64,000 nt of DNA from Terebella lapidaria (lineage: Eukaryota > Annelida > Polychaeta > Terebellida > Terebellidae): NCBI GenBank assembly GCA_949152475.1, contig OX424563.1, forward strand, positions 37,706,120-37,770,119. The letters are read 5' to 3'. Shown here one piece after another: positions 40,447 through 53,200 of this stretch (its first letter is position 1; the number at the start of each line of letters is the position of its first letter). The notes beneath the pieces were generated by a model. The model was not told the DNA's origin, ran no database searches, and worked only from the letters and a program-made list of their open reading frames with translations. The position numbers were made by a program, and so were the translations under genes.

Positions 40447-41296
40447 TGAACTGCCTAATTCTGGCCTAAAAAAAGGTTTGAATCGATGTTTAACAACAGT
40501 TTTCCTTTGAACTGCCTAATTCTGGCCTAAAAAAAGGTTTGAATCGATGTTTAACAACAGTTTTCCTTTGAACTGCCTAATTCTGGCCTAAAAAAAGGTT
40601 TGAGGCGATGTTTAACAACATTTTCTTTTTGATTTGCCTAATTCTGGCCTGAAAAAAGGTTTGAATCAATGTTTAACAACAGTTTTCCTTTGAACGGCGT
40701 AATTCTGGCCTAAAAAAAGGTTTTTAGGCGATGTTTAACAACAGTTTCCGTTTGAACTGCCTAATTCTGGCCTAAAAAAAGGTTTGAATCGATGTTTAAC
40801 AACAGTTTTCCTTTGAACTGCCTAATTCTGGCCTAAAAAAAGGTTTGAATCGATGTTTAACAACAGTTTTCCTTTGAACTGCCTAATTCTGGCCTAAAAA
40901 AAGGTTTGAATCGATGTTTAACAACAGTTTTCCTTTTTTGAACTGCCTAATTCTGGCCTAAAAAAAGGTTTGAGGCGATGTTTAACAACATTTTCTTTTT
41001 GATTTGCCTAATTCTGGCCTGAAAAAAGGTTTGAATCAATGTTTAACAACAGTTTTCCTTTGAACGGCGTAATTCTGGCCTAAAAAAAGGTTTGAATCGA
41101 TGTTTAACAACAGTTTTCCTTTGAACTGCCTAATTCTGGCCTAAAAAAAGGTTTGAGGCGATGTTTAACAACATTTTCTTTTTGATTTGCCTAATTCTGG
41201 CCTGAAAAAAGGTTTGAATCAATGTTTAACAACAGTTTTCCTTTGAACGGCGTAATTCTGGCCTAAAAAAAGGTTTGAGGCGATATTTAACAACAG

Positions 41297-43439
41297 TAAT
41301 TATGGCCTAAAAAAGGTTTTTAGGCGATGCTTAACAACAGTTTTCTTTTGAACTGCCTAATTCTGGCCTAAAAAAAGGTTTGAATCGATGTTTAACAACA
41401 GTTTTCCTTTGAACTGCCTAATTCTGGCCTAAAAAAAGGTTTGAATCGATGTTTAACAACAGTTTTCCTTTGAACTGCCTAATTCTGGCCTAAAAAAAGG
41501 TTTGAGGCGATATTTAACAACAGTAAATCTGGCCTAAAAAAAGGTTTTTAGGCGATGTTTAACAACAGTTTTCCTTTGAACTGCCTAATTCTGGCCTAAA
41601 AAAAGATTTGAATCGATGTTTAACAACAGTTTTCCTTTGAACTGCCTAATTCTGGCCTAAAAAAAGGTTTGAATCGATGTTTAACAACAGTTTTCTTTTG
41701 AACTGCCTAATTCTGGCCTAAAAAAGGTTTGAATCGATGTTTAACAACAGTTTTCTTTTGAACTGCCTAATTCTGGCCGAAAAAAAGGTTTGAATCGATG
41801 TTTAACAACAGTTTTCCTTTGAACTGCCTAATTCTGGCCTAAAAAAAGGTTTGAGGCGATATTTAACAACAGTAATTCTGGCCTAAAAAAAGGTTTTTAG
41901 GCGATGTTTAAAAAAAGTTTCCCTTTGAACTGCCTAATTCTGGCCTAAAAAAAGGTTTGAATCGATGTTTAACAACAGTTTTCCTTTGAACTGCCTAATT
42001 CTGGCCTAAAAAAAGGTTTGAGGCGATGTTTAACAACAGTAATTATGGCCTAAAAAAGGTTTTTAGGCGATGCTTTGAACTGCCTAATTCTGGCCTAAAA
42101 AAAGGTTTGAATCGATGTTTAACAACAGTTTTCCTTTGAACTGCCTAATTCTGGCCTAAAAAAAGGTTTAAGGCGATGTTTAACAACATTTTCTTTTTGA
42201 TTTGCCTAATTCTGGCCTGAAAAAAGGTTTGAATCAATGTTTAACAACAGTTTTCCTTTGAACGGCGTAATTCTGGCCTAAAAAAAGGTTTGAGGCGATA
42301 TTTAACAACAGTTTTCCTTTGAACTGCCTAATTCTGGCCTAAAAAAAGGTTTGAGGCGATATTTAACAACAGTTTTCCTTTGAACTGCCTAATTCTGGCC
42401 TAAAAAAAGGTTTGAGGCGATGTTTAACAACAGTAATTCTGGCCTAAAAAAGATTTTTAGGCGATGGTTAACAACAGTTTTCTTTTTGAACTGTTTAATT
42501 CTGGCCTAAAAAAAGGTTTGAATCGATGTTTAACAACAGTTTTCCTTTGAACTGCCTAATTCTGGCCTAAAAAAAGGTTTGAGGCGATGTTTAACAACAG
42601 TAATTATGGCCTAAAAAAGATTTTTAGGCGATGTTTAACAACAGTTTGCCTTGAACTGCCTAATTCTGGCCTAAAAAAAGGTTTGAATCGATGTTTAACA
42701 ACAGTTTTCCTTTGAACTGCCTAATTCTGGCCTAAAAAAAGGTTTGAGGCGATGTTTAACAACAGTAATTATGGCCTAAAAAAGGTTTTTAGGCGATGCT
42801 TAACAACAGTTTTCTTTTGAACTGCCTAATTCTGGCCTAAAAAAAGGTTTGAATCGATGTTTAACAACAGTTTTCCTTTGAACTGCCTAATTCTGGCCTA
42901 AAAAAAGGTTTGAATCGATGTTTAACAACAGTTTTCCTTTGAACTGCCTAATTCTGGCCTAAAAAAAGGTTTGAGGCGATATTTAACAACAGTAAATCTG
43001 GCCTAAAAAAAGGTTTTTAGGCGATGTTTAACAACAGTTTTCCTTTGAACTGCCTAATTCTGGCCTAAAAAAAGATTTGAATCGATGTTTAACAACAGTT
43101 TTCCTTTGAACTGCCTAATTCTGGCCTAAAAAAAGGTTTGAATCGATGTTTAACAACAGTTTTCTTTTGAACTGCCTAATTCTGGCCTAAAAAAGGTTTG
43201 AATCGATGTTTAACAACAGTTTTCATTTGAACTGCCTAATTCTGGCCGAAAAAAAGGTTTGAATCGATGTTTAACAACAGTTTTCCTTTGAACTGCCTAA
43301 TTCTGGCCTAAAAAAAGGTTTGAGGCGATATTTAACAACAGTAATTCTGGCCTAAAAAAAGGTTTTTAGGCGATGTTTAAAAAAAGTTTCCCTTTGAACT
43401 GCCTAATTCTGGCCTAAAAAAAGGTTTGAATCGATGTTT
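41297..43439. repeat. Satellite C 1469-bp duplication
   Basis: A segment of about 670 bp at 41297-41970 recurs at 42766-43439, offset 1469 bp. Both contain a gatgcttaac unit, a short unit with cagtaaatctgg (41521 and 42990), and the private variant gatgtttaaaaaaagtttccc (41902 and 43371). Edges are approximate. Confidence 0.7.
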
Positions 43440-44609
43440 AACAACAGTTTTCTTTTGAACTGCCTAATTCTGGCCTAAAAAAAGGTTTGAATCGATGTTT
43501 AACAACAGTTTTCCTTTGAACTGCCTAATTCTGGCCTAAAAAAAGGTTTGAGGCGATATTTAACAACAGTAATTCTGGCCTAAAAAAAGGTTTTTAGGCG
43601 ATGTTTAACAACAGTTTTCCTTTGAACTGCCTAATTCTGGCCTAAAAAAAGATTTGAATCGATGTTTAACAACAGTTTTCTTTTGAACTGCCTAATTCTG
43701 GCCGAAAAAAAGGTTTGAATCGATGTTTAACAACAGTTTTCCATTGAACTGCCTAATTCTGGCCTAAAAAAGGGTTTGAATCGATGTTTAACAACAGTTT
43801 TCCTTTGAACTGCCTAATTCTGGCCTAAAAAAAGGTTTTTAGGCGATGTTTAACAACAGTTTCCCTTTGAACTGCCTAATTCTGGCCTAAAAAAGGTTTG
43901 AATCGATGTTTAACAACAGTTTTCCTTTGAACTGCCTAATTCTGGCCTAAAAAAAGGTTTGAGGCGATGTTTAACAACAGTAATTATGGCCTAAAAAAGG
44001 TTTTAAGGCGATGCTTAACAACAGTTTTCTTTTGAACTGCCTAATTCTGGCCGAAAAAAAGGTTTGAATCGATGTTTAACAACAGTTTTCCTTTGAACTG
44101 CCTAATTCTGGCCTAAAAAAAGGTTTGAATCGATGTTTAACAACAGTTTTCCTTTGAACTGCCTAATTCTGGCCTAAAAAAAGGTTTTTAGGCGATGTTT
44201 AACAACAATTTTTCTTTGAACTGCCTAATTCTGGCCTAAAAAAAGGTTTGAATCGATGTTTAACAACAGTTTTCCTTTGAACTGCCTAATTCTGGCCTAA
44301 AAAAAGGTTTTTAGGCGATGTTTAACAACAGTTTCCCTTTGAACTGCCTAATTCTGGCCTAAAAAAGGTTTGAATCGATGTTTGACAACAGTTTTCCTTT
44401 GAACTGCCTAATTCTGGCCTAAAAAAAGGTTTGAGGCGATATTTAACAACAGTTTTCCTTTGAACTGCCTAATTCTGGCCTAAAAAAAGGTTTGAGGCGA
44501 TATTTAACAACAGTTTTCCTTTGAACTGCCTAATTCTGGCCTAAAAAAAGGTTTGAATCGATGTTTAACAACAGTTTTCCTTTGAACTGCCTAATTCTGG
44601 CCTAAAAAA

Positions 44610-47600
44610 AGGTTTGAATCGATGTTTAACAACAGTTTTCCTTTGAACTGCCTAATTCTGGCCTAAAAAAAGGTTTGAATCGATGTTTAACAACAGTTTT
44701 CCTTTGAACTGCCTAATTCTGGCCTAAAAAAAGGTTTGAGGCGATATTTAACAACGGTTTTCCTTTGAACTGCCTAAATCTGGCCTAAAAAAAGGTTTGA
44801 GGCGATATTTAACAACAGTAATTATGGCCTAAAAAAAGGTTTATAGGCGATGTTTAACAACAGTTTCCCTTTGAACTGCCTATTTCTGGCCTAAAAAAAG
44901 GTTTGAATCGATGTTTAACAACAGTTTTCCTTTGAACTGCCTAATTCTGGCCTAAAAAAAGTTTTGAATCGATGTTTAACAACAGTTTTCCTTTGAACTG
45001 CCTAATTCTGGCCTAAAAAAAGGTTTGAATCGATGTTTAACAACAATTTTGTTTGAACTGCCTAATTCTGGCCTAAAAAAAGGTTTTTAGGCGATGTTTA
45101 ACAACAGTTTCCCTTTGAACTGCCTATTTCTGGCCTAAAGAAAGGTTTGAATCGATGTTTAACAACAGTTTTCCTTTGAACTGCCTAATTCTGGCCTAAA
45201 AAAAGGTTTGAGGCGATAATAAACAACAGTTTTCCTTTGAACTGCCTATATCTGGCCTAAAAAAAGGTTTGAATCGATATTTAACAACAGTATTTCTGGC
45301 CTAAAAAAAGGTTTTTAGGCGATGTTTAACAACAGTTTCCCTTTGAACTGCCTAATTCTGGCCTAAAAAAAGGTTTGAATCGATGTTTAACAACACTTTT
45401 CCTTTGAACTGCCTAATTCTGGCCTAAAAAAAGGTTTGAATCGATGTTTAACAACAGTTTTCCTTTGAACTGCCTAATTCTGGCCTAAAAAAGGTTTGAA
45501 TCGATGTTTAACAACAGTTTTCCTTTGAACTGCCTAATTCTGGCCTAAAAAAAGGTTTGAATCGATGTTTAACAACAGTTTTCCTTTGAACTGCCTAATT
45601 CTGGCCTAAAAAAGGTTTGAATCGATGTTTAACAACAGTTTTCCTTTGAACTGCCTAATTCTGGCCTAAAAAAAGGTTTGAATCGATGTTTAACAACAGT
45701 TTTCCTTTGAACTGCCTAATTCTAGCCTAAAAAAAGGTTTGAATCGATGTTTAACAACAGTTTTCCTTTGAACTGCCTAATTCTGGCCTAAAAAAAAGGT
45801 TTGAGGCGATATTTAACAACAGTAATTCTGGCCAAAAAAAAGGTTTGAATCGATGTTTAACAACAGTTTTCCTTTGAACTGCCTAATTCTGGCCTAAAAA
45901 AAGGTTTGAATCGATGTTTAACAACAGTTTTCCTTTGAACTGCCTAATTCTGGCCTAAAAAAAGGTTTTTAGGCGATATTTAACAACAGTAATTCTGGCC
46001 TAAAAAAAGGTTTTTAGGCGATGTTTAACAACAGTTTTCCTTTGAACTGCCTAATTCTGGCCTAAAAAAAAGTTTGAATCGATGTTTAACAACAGTTTCC
46101 CTTTGAACTGCCTAATTCTGGCCTAAAAAAAGGTTTGAGGCGATATTTAACAACAGTAATTCTGGCCTAAAAAAAGGTTTGAATCGATTTTTAACAACAG
46201 TTTTCCTTTGAACTGGCTAATTCTGGCCAAAAAAAAGGTTTGAATCGATGTTTAACAACAGTTTTCCTTTGAACTGCCTAATTCTGGCCTAAAAAAAGGT
46301 TTGAATCGATGTTTAACAACAGTTTTCCTTTGAACTGCCTAATTCTGGCCTAAAAAAAGATTTTTATGCGATATTTAACAACAGTAATTCTGGCCTAAAA
46401 AAAGGTTTGAGGCGATATTTAACAACAGTAATTCTGGCCTAAAAAAAGGTTTTTAGGCGATGTTTAACAACAGTTTCCCTTTGAACTGCCTAATTCTGGC
46501 CTAAAAAAGGTTTGAATCGATGTTTAACAACAGTTTTCTTTTGAACTGCCTAATTCTGGCCTAAAAAAGGTTTGAATCGATGTCTAACAACAGTTTTCTT
46601 TTGAACTGCCTAATTCTGGCCGAAAAAAAGGTTTGAATCGATGTTTAACAACAGTTTTCCTTTGAACTGCCTAATTCTGGCCTAAAAAAGGTTTGAATCG
46701 ATGTTTAACAACAGTTTTCTTTTGAACTGCCTAATTCTGGCCGAAAAAAAGGTTTGAATCGATGTTTAACAACAGTTTTCCTTTGAACTGCCTAATTCTG
46801 GCCTAAAAAAAGGTTTGAGGCGATATTTAACAACAGTAATTCTGGCCAAAAAAAAGGTTTTTAGGCGATGTTTAACAACAGTTTCCCTTTGAACTGCTTA
46901 ATTCTGGCCTAAAAAAGGTTTGAATCGATGTTTAACAACAGTTTTCTTTTGAACTGCCTAATTCTGGCCTAAAAAAAGATTTGAATCGATGTTTAACAAC
47001 AGTTTTCCTTTGAACTGCCTAATTCTGGCCTAAAAAAGGTTTGAATCGATGTTTAACAACAGTTTTCTTTTGAACTGCCTAATTCTGGCCTAAAAAAAGA
47101 TTTGAATCGATGTTTAACAACAGTTTTCCTTTGAACTGCCTAATTCTGGCCTAAAAAAAGGTTTGAATCGATGTTTAACAACAGTTTTCTTTTGAACTGC
47201 CTAATTCTGGCCTAAAAAAGGTTTGAATCGATGTTTAACAACAGTTTTCTTTTGAACTGCCTAATTCTGGCCTAAAAAAGGTTTGAGGCGATATTTAACA
47301 ACAGTAATTCTGGCCTAAAAAAAGGTTTTTAGGCGATGTTTAACAACAGTTTCCGTTTGAACTGCCTAATTCTGGCCTAAAAAAAGGTTTGAATCGATGT
47401 TTAACAACAGTTTTCCTTTGAACTGCCTAATTCTGGCCTAAAAAAAGGTTTGAATCGATGTTTAACAACAGTTTTCCTTTGAACTGCCTAATTCTGGCCT
47501 AAAAAAAGGTTTGAGGCGATGTTTAACAACATTTTCTTTTTGATTTGCCTAATTCTGGCCTGAAAAAAGGTTTGAATCAATGTTTAACAACAGTTTTCCT

Positions 47601-50041
47601 TTGAACGGCGTAATTCTGGCCTAAAAAAAGGTTTGAATCGATGTTTAACAACAGTTTTCCTTTGAACTGCCTAATTCTGGCCTAAAAAAAGGTTTGAGGC
47701 GATGTTTAACAACATTTTCTTTTTGATTTGCCTAATTCTGGCCTGAAAAAAGGTTTGAATCAATGTTTAACAACAGTTTTCCTTTGAACGGCGTAATTCT
47801 GGCCTAAAAAAAGGTTTGAGGCGATATTTAACAACAGTTTTCCTTTGAACTGCCTAATTCTGGCCTAAAAAAAGGTTTGAGGCGATATTTAACAACAGTT
47901 TTCCTTTGAACTGCCTAATTCTGGCCTAAAAAAAGGTTTGAGGCGATGTTTAACAACAGTAATTATGGCCTAAAAAAGATTTTTAGGCGATGTTTAACAA
48001 CAGTTTTCTTTTGAACTGTTTAATTCTGGCCTAAAAAAAGGTTTGAATCGATGTTTAACAACAGTTTTCCTTGAACTGCCTAATTCTGGCCTAAAAAAAG
48101 GTTTGAGGCGATGTTTAACAACAGTAATTATGGCCTAAAAAAGATTTTTAGGCGATGTTTAACAACAGTTTGCCTTTGAACTGCCTAATTCTGGCCTAAA
48201 AAAAGGTTTGAATCGATGTTTAACAACAGTTTTCCTTTGAACTGCCTAATTCTGGCCTAAAAAAAGGTTTGAGGCGATGTTTAACAACAGTAATTATGGC
48301 CTAAAAAAGGTTTTTAGGCGATGCTTAACAACAGTTTTCTTTTGAACTGCCTAATTCTGGCCTAAAAAAAGGTTTGAATCGATGTTTAACAACAGTTTTC
48401 CTTTGAACTGCCTAATTCTGGCCTAAAAAAAGGTTTGAATCGATGTTTAACAACAGTTTTCCTTTGAACTGCCTAATTCTGGCGTAAAAAAGGTTTGAAT
48501 CGATGTTTAACAACAGTTTTCTTTTGAACTGCATAATTCTGGCCGAAAAAAAGGTTTGAATCGATGTTTAACAACAGTTTTCCTTTGAACTGCCTAATTC
48601 TGGCCTAAAAAAAAGGTTTGAGGCGATATTTAACAACAGTAATTCTGGCCTAAAAAAAGGTTTTTAGGCGATGTTTAACAACAGTTTCCCTTAAAAAAAG
48701 GTTTGAGGCGATATTTAACAACAGTAATTCTGGCCTAAAAAAAGGTTTGAATCGATGTTTAACAAAAGTTTTCCTTTGAACTGGCTAATTCTGGCCAAAA
48801 AAAAGGTTTGAATCGATGTTTAACAACAGTTTTCCTTTGAACTGCCTAATTCTGGCCTAAAAAAAGGTTTGAATCGATGTTTAACAACAGTTTTCCTTTG
48901 AACTGCCTAATTCTGGCCTAAAAAAAGGTTTTTAGGCGATGTTTAACAACAGTTTCCCTTTGAACTGCCTAATTCTGGCCTAAAAAAAGGTTTGAATCGA
49001 TGTTTAACAACAGTTTTTTTCCTTTGAACTGCCTAATTCTGGCCTAAAAAAAGGTTTTTATGCGATATTTAACAACAGTAATTCTGGCCAAAAAAAAGGT
49101 TTGAGGCGATATTTAACAACAGTAATTCTGGCCAAAAAAAAGGTTTTTAGGCGATGTTTAACAACAGTTTCCCTTTGAACTGCCTAATTCTGGCCTAAAA
49201 AAGGTTTGAATCGATGTTTAACAACAGTTTTCCTTTGAACTGCCTAATTCTGGCCTAAAAAAAGGTTTGAATCGATGTTTAACAACAGTTTTCCTTTGAA
49301 CTGCCTAATTCTGGCCTAAAAAAAGGTTTTTAGGCGATGTTTAACAACAGTTTCCCTTTGAACTGCCTAATTCTGGCCTAAAAAAAGGTTTGAATCGATG
49401 TTTAACAACAGTTTTTTTCCTTTGAACTGCCTAATTCTGGCCTAAAAAAAGGTTTTTATGCGATATTTAACAACAGTAATTCTGGCCTAAAAAAAGGTTT
49501 GAGGCGATATTTAACAACAGTAATTCTGGCCAAAAAAAAGGTTTTTAGGCGATGTTTAACAACAGTTTCCCTTTGAACTGCCCAATTCTGGCCTAAAAAA
49601 GGTTTGAATCGATGTTTAACAACAGTTTTCTTTTGAACTGCCTAATTCTGGCCTAAAAAAAGATTTGAATCGATGTTTAACAACAGTTTTCCTTTGAACT
49701 GCCTAATTCTGGCCTAAAAAAGGTTTGAATCGATGTTTAACAACAGTTTTCTTTTGAACTGCCTAATTCTGGCCTAAAAAAAGATTTGAATCGATGTTTA
49801 ACAACAGTTTTCCTTTGAACTGCCTAATTCTGGCCTAAAAAAAGGTTTGAATCGATGTTTAACAACAGTTTTCTTTTGAACTGCCTAATTCTGGCCTAAA
49901 AAAGGTTTGAATCGATGTTTAACAACAGTTTTCTTTTGAACTGCCTAATTCTGGCCTAAAAAAGGTTTGAGGCGATATTTAACAACAGTAATTCTGGCCT
50001 AAAAAAAGGTTTTTAGGCGATGTTTAACAACAGTTTCCCTT
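44610..50041. repeat. Satellite C large block, copy 2, cut by the gap
   Basis: Second copy of the block at 35000-40446, in the same order and orientation. It is interrupted by the run of N, so its true end and any further copies are unknown. Confidence 0.82.
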
Positions 50042-50241
50042 NNNNNNNNNNNNNNNNNNNNNNNNNNNNNNNNNNNNNNNNNNNNNNNNNNNNNNNNNNN
50101 NNNNNNNNNNNNNNNNNNNNNNNNNNNNNNNNNNNNNNNNNNNNNNNNNNNNNNNNNNNNNNNNNNNNNNNNNNNNNNNNNNNNNNNNNNNNNNNNNNNN
50201 NNNNNNNNNNNNNNNNNNNNNNNNNNNNNNNNNNNNNNNNN
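50042..50241. other. Assembly gap, 200 N
   Basis: Exactly 200 N between satellite C and satellite A. A fixed round length implies a scaffolding gap of unknown true size. Adjacency and relative orientation across it rest on scaffolding, not on sequence. Confidence 0.98.
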
Positions 50242-53200
50242 ATGTCACAATGTACTATGTACCTAGACTAACTGTTAGCCGAAAATACTCGCTGAATAAA
50301 TTAACTTAAAATTTACGATATGCCCCATTATAAAATACGATGAGCGCCTATGCTATAACATGGGGTCAAAAAATTAACTCTCAGAAACGGCCCCATATTA
50401 TGTCACAATGTACTATGTACCTAGACTAACTGTTAGCCGAAAATACTCGCTGAATAAATTAACTTAAAATTTACGATATGCCCCATTATAAAATACGATG
50501 AGCGCCTATGCTATAACATGGGGTCAAAAAATTAACTCTCAGAAACGGCCCCATATTATGTCACAATGTACTATGTACCTAGACTAACTGTTAGCCGAAA
50601 ATACTCGCTGAATAAATTAACTTAAAATTTACGATATGCCCCATTATAAAATACGATGAGCGCCTATGCTATAACATGGGGTCAAAAAATTAACTCTCAG
50701 AAACGGCCCCATATTATGTCACAATGTACTATGTACCTAGACTAACTGTTAGCCGAAAATACTCGCTGAATAAATTAACTTAAAATTTACGATATGCCCC
50801 ATTATAAAATACGATGAGCGCCTATGCTATAACATGGGGTCAAAAAATTAACTCTCAGAAACGGCCCCATATTATGTCACAATGTACTATGTACCTAGAC
50901 TAACTGTTAGCCGAAAATACTCGCTGAATAAATTAACTTAAAATTTACGATATGCCCCATTATAAAATACGATGAGCGCCTATGCTATAACATGGGGTCA
51001 AAAAATTAACTCTCAGAAACGGCCCCATATTATGTCACAATGTACTATGTACCTAGACTAACTGTTAGCCGAAAATACTCGCTGAATAAATTAACTTAAA
51101 ATTTACGATATGCCCCATTATAAAATACGATGAGCGCCTATGCTATAACATGGGGTCAAAAAATTAACTCTCAGAAACGGCCCCATATTATGTCACAATG
51201 TACTATGTACCTAGACTAACTGTTAGCCGAAAATACTCGCTGAATAAATTAACTTAAAATTTACGATATGCCCCATTATAAAATACGATGAGCGCCTATG
51301 CTATAACATGGGGTCAAAAAATTAACTCTCAGAAACGGCCCCATATTATGTCACAATGTACTATGTACCTAGACTAACTGTTAGCCGAAAATACTCGCTG
51401 AATAAATTAACTTAAAATTTACGATATGCCCCATTATAAAATACGATGAGCGCCTATGCTATAACATGGGGTCAAAAAATTAACTCTCAGAAACGGCCCC
51501 ATATTATGTCACAATGTACTATGTACCTAGACTAACTGTTAGCCGAAAATACTCGCTGAATAAATTAACTTAAAATTTACGATATGCCCCATTATAAAAT
51601 ACGATGAGCGCCTATGCTATAACATGGGGTCAAAAAATTAACTCTCAGAAACGGCCCCATATTATGTCACAATGTACTATGTACCTAGACTAACTGTTAG
51701 CCGAAAATACTCGCTGAATAAATTAACTTAAAATTTACGATATGCCCCATTATAAAATACGATGAGCGCCTATGCTATAACATGGGGTCAAAAAATTAAC
51801 TCTCAGAAACGGCCCCATATTATGTCACAATGTACTATGTACCTAGACTAACTGTTAGCCGAAAATACTCGCTGAATAAATTAACTTAAAATTTACGATA
51901 TGCCCCATTATAAAATACGATGAGCGCCTATGCTATAACATGGGGTCAAAAAATTAACTCTCAGAAACGGCCCCATATTATGTCACAATGTACTATGTAC
52001 CTAGACTAACTGTTAGCCGAAAATACTCGCTGAATAAATTAACTTAAAATTTACGATATGCCCCATTATAAAATACGATGAGCGCCTATGCTATAACATG
52101 GGGTCAAAAAATTAACTCTCAGAAACGGCCCCATATTATGTCACAATGTACTATGTACCTAGACTAACTGTTAGCCGAAAATACTCGCTGAATAAATTAA
52201 CTTAAAATTTACGATATGCCCCATTATAAAATACGATGAGCGCCTATGCTATAACATGGGGTCAAAAAATTAACTCTCAGAAACGGCCCCATATTATGTC
52301 ACAATGTACTATGTACCTAGACTAACTGTTAGCCGAAAATACTCGCTGAATAAATTAACTTAAAATTTACGATATGCCCCATTATAAAATACGATGAGCG
52401 CCTATGCTATAACATGGGGTCAAAAAATTAACTCTCAGAAACGGCCCCATATTATGTCACAATGTACTATGTACCTAGACTAACTGTTAGCCGAAAATAC
52501 TCGCTGAATAAATTAACTTAAAATTTACGATATGCCCCATTATAAAATACGATGAGCGCCTATGCTATAACATGGGGTCAAAAAATTAACTCTCAGAAAC
52601 GGCCCCATATTATGTCACAATGTACTATGTACCTAGACTAACTGTTAGCCGAAAATACTCGCTGAATAAATTAACTTAAAATTTACGATATGCCCCATTA
52701 TAAAATACGATGAGCGCCTATGCTATAACATGGGGTCAAAAAATTAACTCTCAGAAACGGCCCCATATTATGTCACAATGTACTATGTACCTAGACTAAC
52801 TGTTAGCCGAAAATACTCGCTGAATAAATTAACTTAAAATTTACGATATGCCCCATTATAAAATACGATGAGCGCCTATGCTATAACATGGGGTCAAAAA
52901 ATTAACTCTCAGAAACGGCCCCATATTATGTCACAATGTACTATGTACCTAGACTAACTGTTAGCCGAAAATACTCGCTGAATAAATTAACTTAAAATTT
53001 ACGATATGCCCCATTATAAAATACGATGAGCGCCTATGCTATAACATGGGGTCAAAAAATTAACTCTCAGAAACGGCCCCATATTATGTCACAATGTACT
53101 ATGTACCTAGACTAACTGTTAGCCGAAAATACTCGCTGAATAAATTAACTTAAAATTTACGATATGCCCCATTATAAAATACGATGAGCGCCTATGCTAT

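Larger units (their letters stand above)
31365..50041. repeat. Satellite C array (61/44-bp tandem repeat)
   Basis: About 18.7 kb, on the order of 300 units, of a 61-bp monomer: gaatcgatgtttaacaac, then a CAGTT-ttcctttg-AACTG hairpin (31505-31522 in one copy), attctggcct, a run of six to eight A, and ggttt. A 44-bp form (gaggcgatatttaacaac, agtaattctgg) lacks 17 bp, namely the hairpin loop and 3' arm. Monomer classes differ in the first bases (gaatc, gaggc, ttaggc, tatgc) and in ttttcc/tttccc/ttttct. They occur in a regular order: a short unit is usually followed by a ttaggc…tttccc unit. No coding potential. The array stops at an assembly gap. Family not recognised. Confidence 0.96.

Noticed and set aside
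50020..50271. Open frames spanning the run of N
   Set aside because: Artefacts of translating ambiguous bases across the gap.
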